Positions 62,776-64,000 of a DNA stretch of 64,000 bases are shown here, piece by piece. The DNA comes from Uloborus plumipes (lineage: Eukaryota > Arthropoda > Arachnida > Araneae > Uloboridae), in contig JAXGGA010003441.1 of NCBI GenBank assembly GCA_038373865.1, positions 1-64,000 of the forward strand, given 5' to 3'. The notes below the pieces were generated by a model. That model saw only the letters and a program-made list of their open reading frames with translations, was not told the origin of the DNA and did no database searches. The translations under genes and the position numbers were made by a program. Numbering within the stretch: the stretch's first letter is position 1; every line of letters begins with the position of its first letter.

Positions 62776-63300
62776 TCTTTGTTTATTCATTTGTTTTATT
62801 TATTATTATTATTTTCTTTTTTTGGCGGACGATTTTGTCAAACAAAAATTACTTATTTAAGAGAACATTTTACTATTTATTTAATCAATTATTTGTTTTT
62901 AATTATTGGCAACAGATTAAAAATGAAATTCGAGACATTTTTTTAGGAAGGAGTTTTTTTTTGTTTTTGTTTTGATAAAATGTGTTTTGATTTGCTTCCT
63001 ATTTTTAATTCTTTTTTTTTTCAAAACAATTAATTAATTTTTCTGCGGAAGAGGCTATAAAAGCTGAATTGTTTAAAAGATGCAACAACTTTATTTATTT
63101 TTTCTTTTTGTTTACTTTTGGAGTGCCTAGTTCATCAGATGAAATCTGCATGTTTGGCTTTTAGAAATCAGCTTTATGTGCTAAAAAGGTACGTTTGACA
63201 TAATTTTTCGTCTCAGATAATTAAAAGAATATTGATCAGATGCTAGAACACCGAGGTCGATGTACGGAAAAGTAGGCTCGTTTAGTTCTTGACGGAACTT
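62776..63300. other. Unassigned, ends with closing stretch of the 150-bp repeat
   Basis: T-rich low-complexity sequence to 63250, then GAAAAGTAGGCTCGTTTAGT at 63267-63290 matching 2138-2160. Confidence 0.4.
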
Positions 63301-63308
63301 CTTGTTTT

Positions 63309-64000
63309 GGGTCAATCCATGGTTACGGTCGTTACATTCACACAACTTCAGCTGCTCATATTTTATTCACAAATGCAGTTAAAGTCTAATGAAAACAGGA
63401 AATGATAAAGCTCCCCCCCCCCCCCCCAATATGATTATCACCAAGCGTTAGTTTTAAATTATTAGTGGAAGTTGTAGAAAAATCTCGAAAATGTTTAGTT
63501 ACGGTCGTTACAAAAAAAAAGACATGGTTTTTTGAGTGCTATGAAACACTGCCACTTTTCTGTGAATCTATTGCACGTATGATCTTCTGGATTTTTATAA
63601 TAATTGTTCAATAAATAAAGCATGATCTCATACAAAGAACTTAGCTTTTTTGTTGAAAAATAAATTTTTATGAATTTTTGATTGCGGTTACGGTCGTTAC
63701 AGAATAAGTTACGGTCGTTACGCGTCTGACTATTTTCAATATATATGTTGCTAAAAATGAGTAAACGGCGATTTTCTTCATTTTTCCGCTATATATAAAG
63801 TCAAATAATGGACATATGAGCAGAAAGGTTCTCCAGTTAGTTCATTTGATTAGATATAATCTTCAATTGATTACTGTAGACTTTGGAAGCTTTCAAATCC
63901 CTTGAGCTACGTTTTCACATGATACTTCACCAGAATACCCACACTTCCTAGTCTCTCTTCAGATATTTTAGCTCCACTAAATCCTCATAATCATCTATGA
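63309..64000. mobile_element. Left end of an element with iterated GTTACGGTCGTTAC
   Basis: GGGTCAATCCATGGTTACGG at 63309 starts a region where TTACGGTCGTTAC occurs at 63323, 63499, 63689 and 63708. This mirrors the iterated subterminal words of the pogo-like elements at 20441, 38360 and 44000. The right end is outside the window. Confidence 0.45.

Overview
This is a gene-poor, repeat-rich eukaryotic window. It is AT-rich, has long (TA)n tracts, GT-AG splice sites and poly(A) signals, and no operon-like gene packing. The transposon mix (Tc1/mariner, pogo-like, piggyBac-like and hAT-type elements, tRNA-derived SINEs, an I/R1-type LINE, GACTCC-type hexamer repeats) suggests an arthropod, most likely an arachnid such as a spider. 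That assignment is inference from family resemblance, not a database result.

Host genes appear only as scattered exons. (1) A plus-strand terminal exon (548-634) is followed by a poly(A) signal. (2) A minus-strand gene runs from a signal-peptide exon (40429-40510) to a cysteine-rich von Willebrand factor C-type (VWC) exon (30950-31159); both introns edges are phase 1. A possible extra exon lies at 35279-35398. The product would be a small secreted VWC protein, its 3' end not found. (3) A divergent plus-strand gene may start at 43121 and continue at 46327-46398, again through a phase-1 junction, with the pogo-like element in its intron.

The rest is transposable elements, many nested. From 1 to 15 kb: a foldback MITE, a piggyBac-type MITE, copy A of a 2.1-kb element, an element ending CCCAGCAAGC, and two foldbacks sharing ACAGGGTGT ends. 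From 15 to 25 kb: a 4.9-kb foldback holding two SINE-like copies, then a 4-kb hAT-type element with target-site duplication that contains a pogo-like element and a small hAT MITE. From 25 to 31 kb: copy B of the 2.1-kb element in opposite orientation, a decayed Tc1 element, and an apparently intact Tc1-like element with an open 348-residue transposase whose catalytic spacing is DD36E. From 32 to 37 kb: a broken LINE on the minus strand, interrupted by about 1.5 kb. From 38 to 46 kb: a pogo-like nonautonomous element, a piggyBac-like element and a pogo-like element with transposase remains. From 48 to 56 kb: a TTAA-bounded foldback, a hAT MITE, and a Tc1 element interrupted by a piggyBac-like element that itself carries a hAT MITE. 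From 57 to 64 kb: a roughly 560-bp tandem satellite, SINE, hexamer repeats, and the left end of an element that leaves the window.

No bacterial system, CRISPR array, rRNA or functional tRNA gene was seen. The most noteworthy items are the intact DD36E transposon, the repeated use of (TA)n tracts as insertion sites, the triple nested insertion at 52.5-56.4 kb, and the candidate divergent host gene pair around 40.4-43.2 kb.
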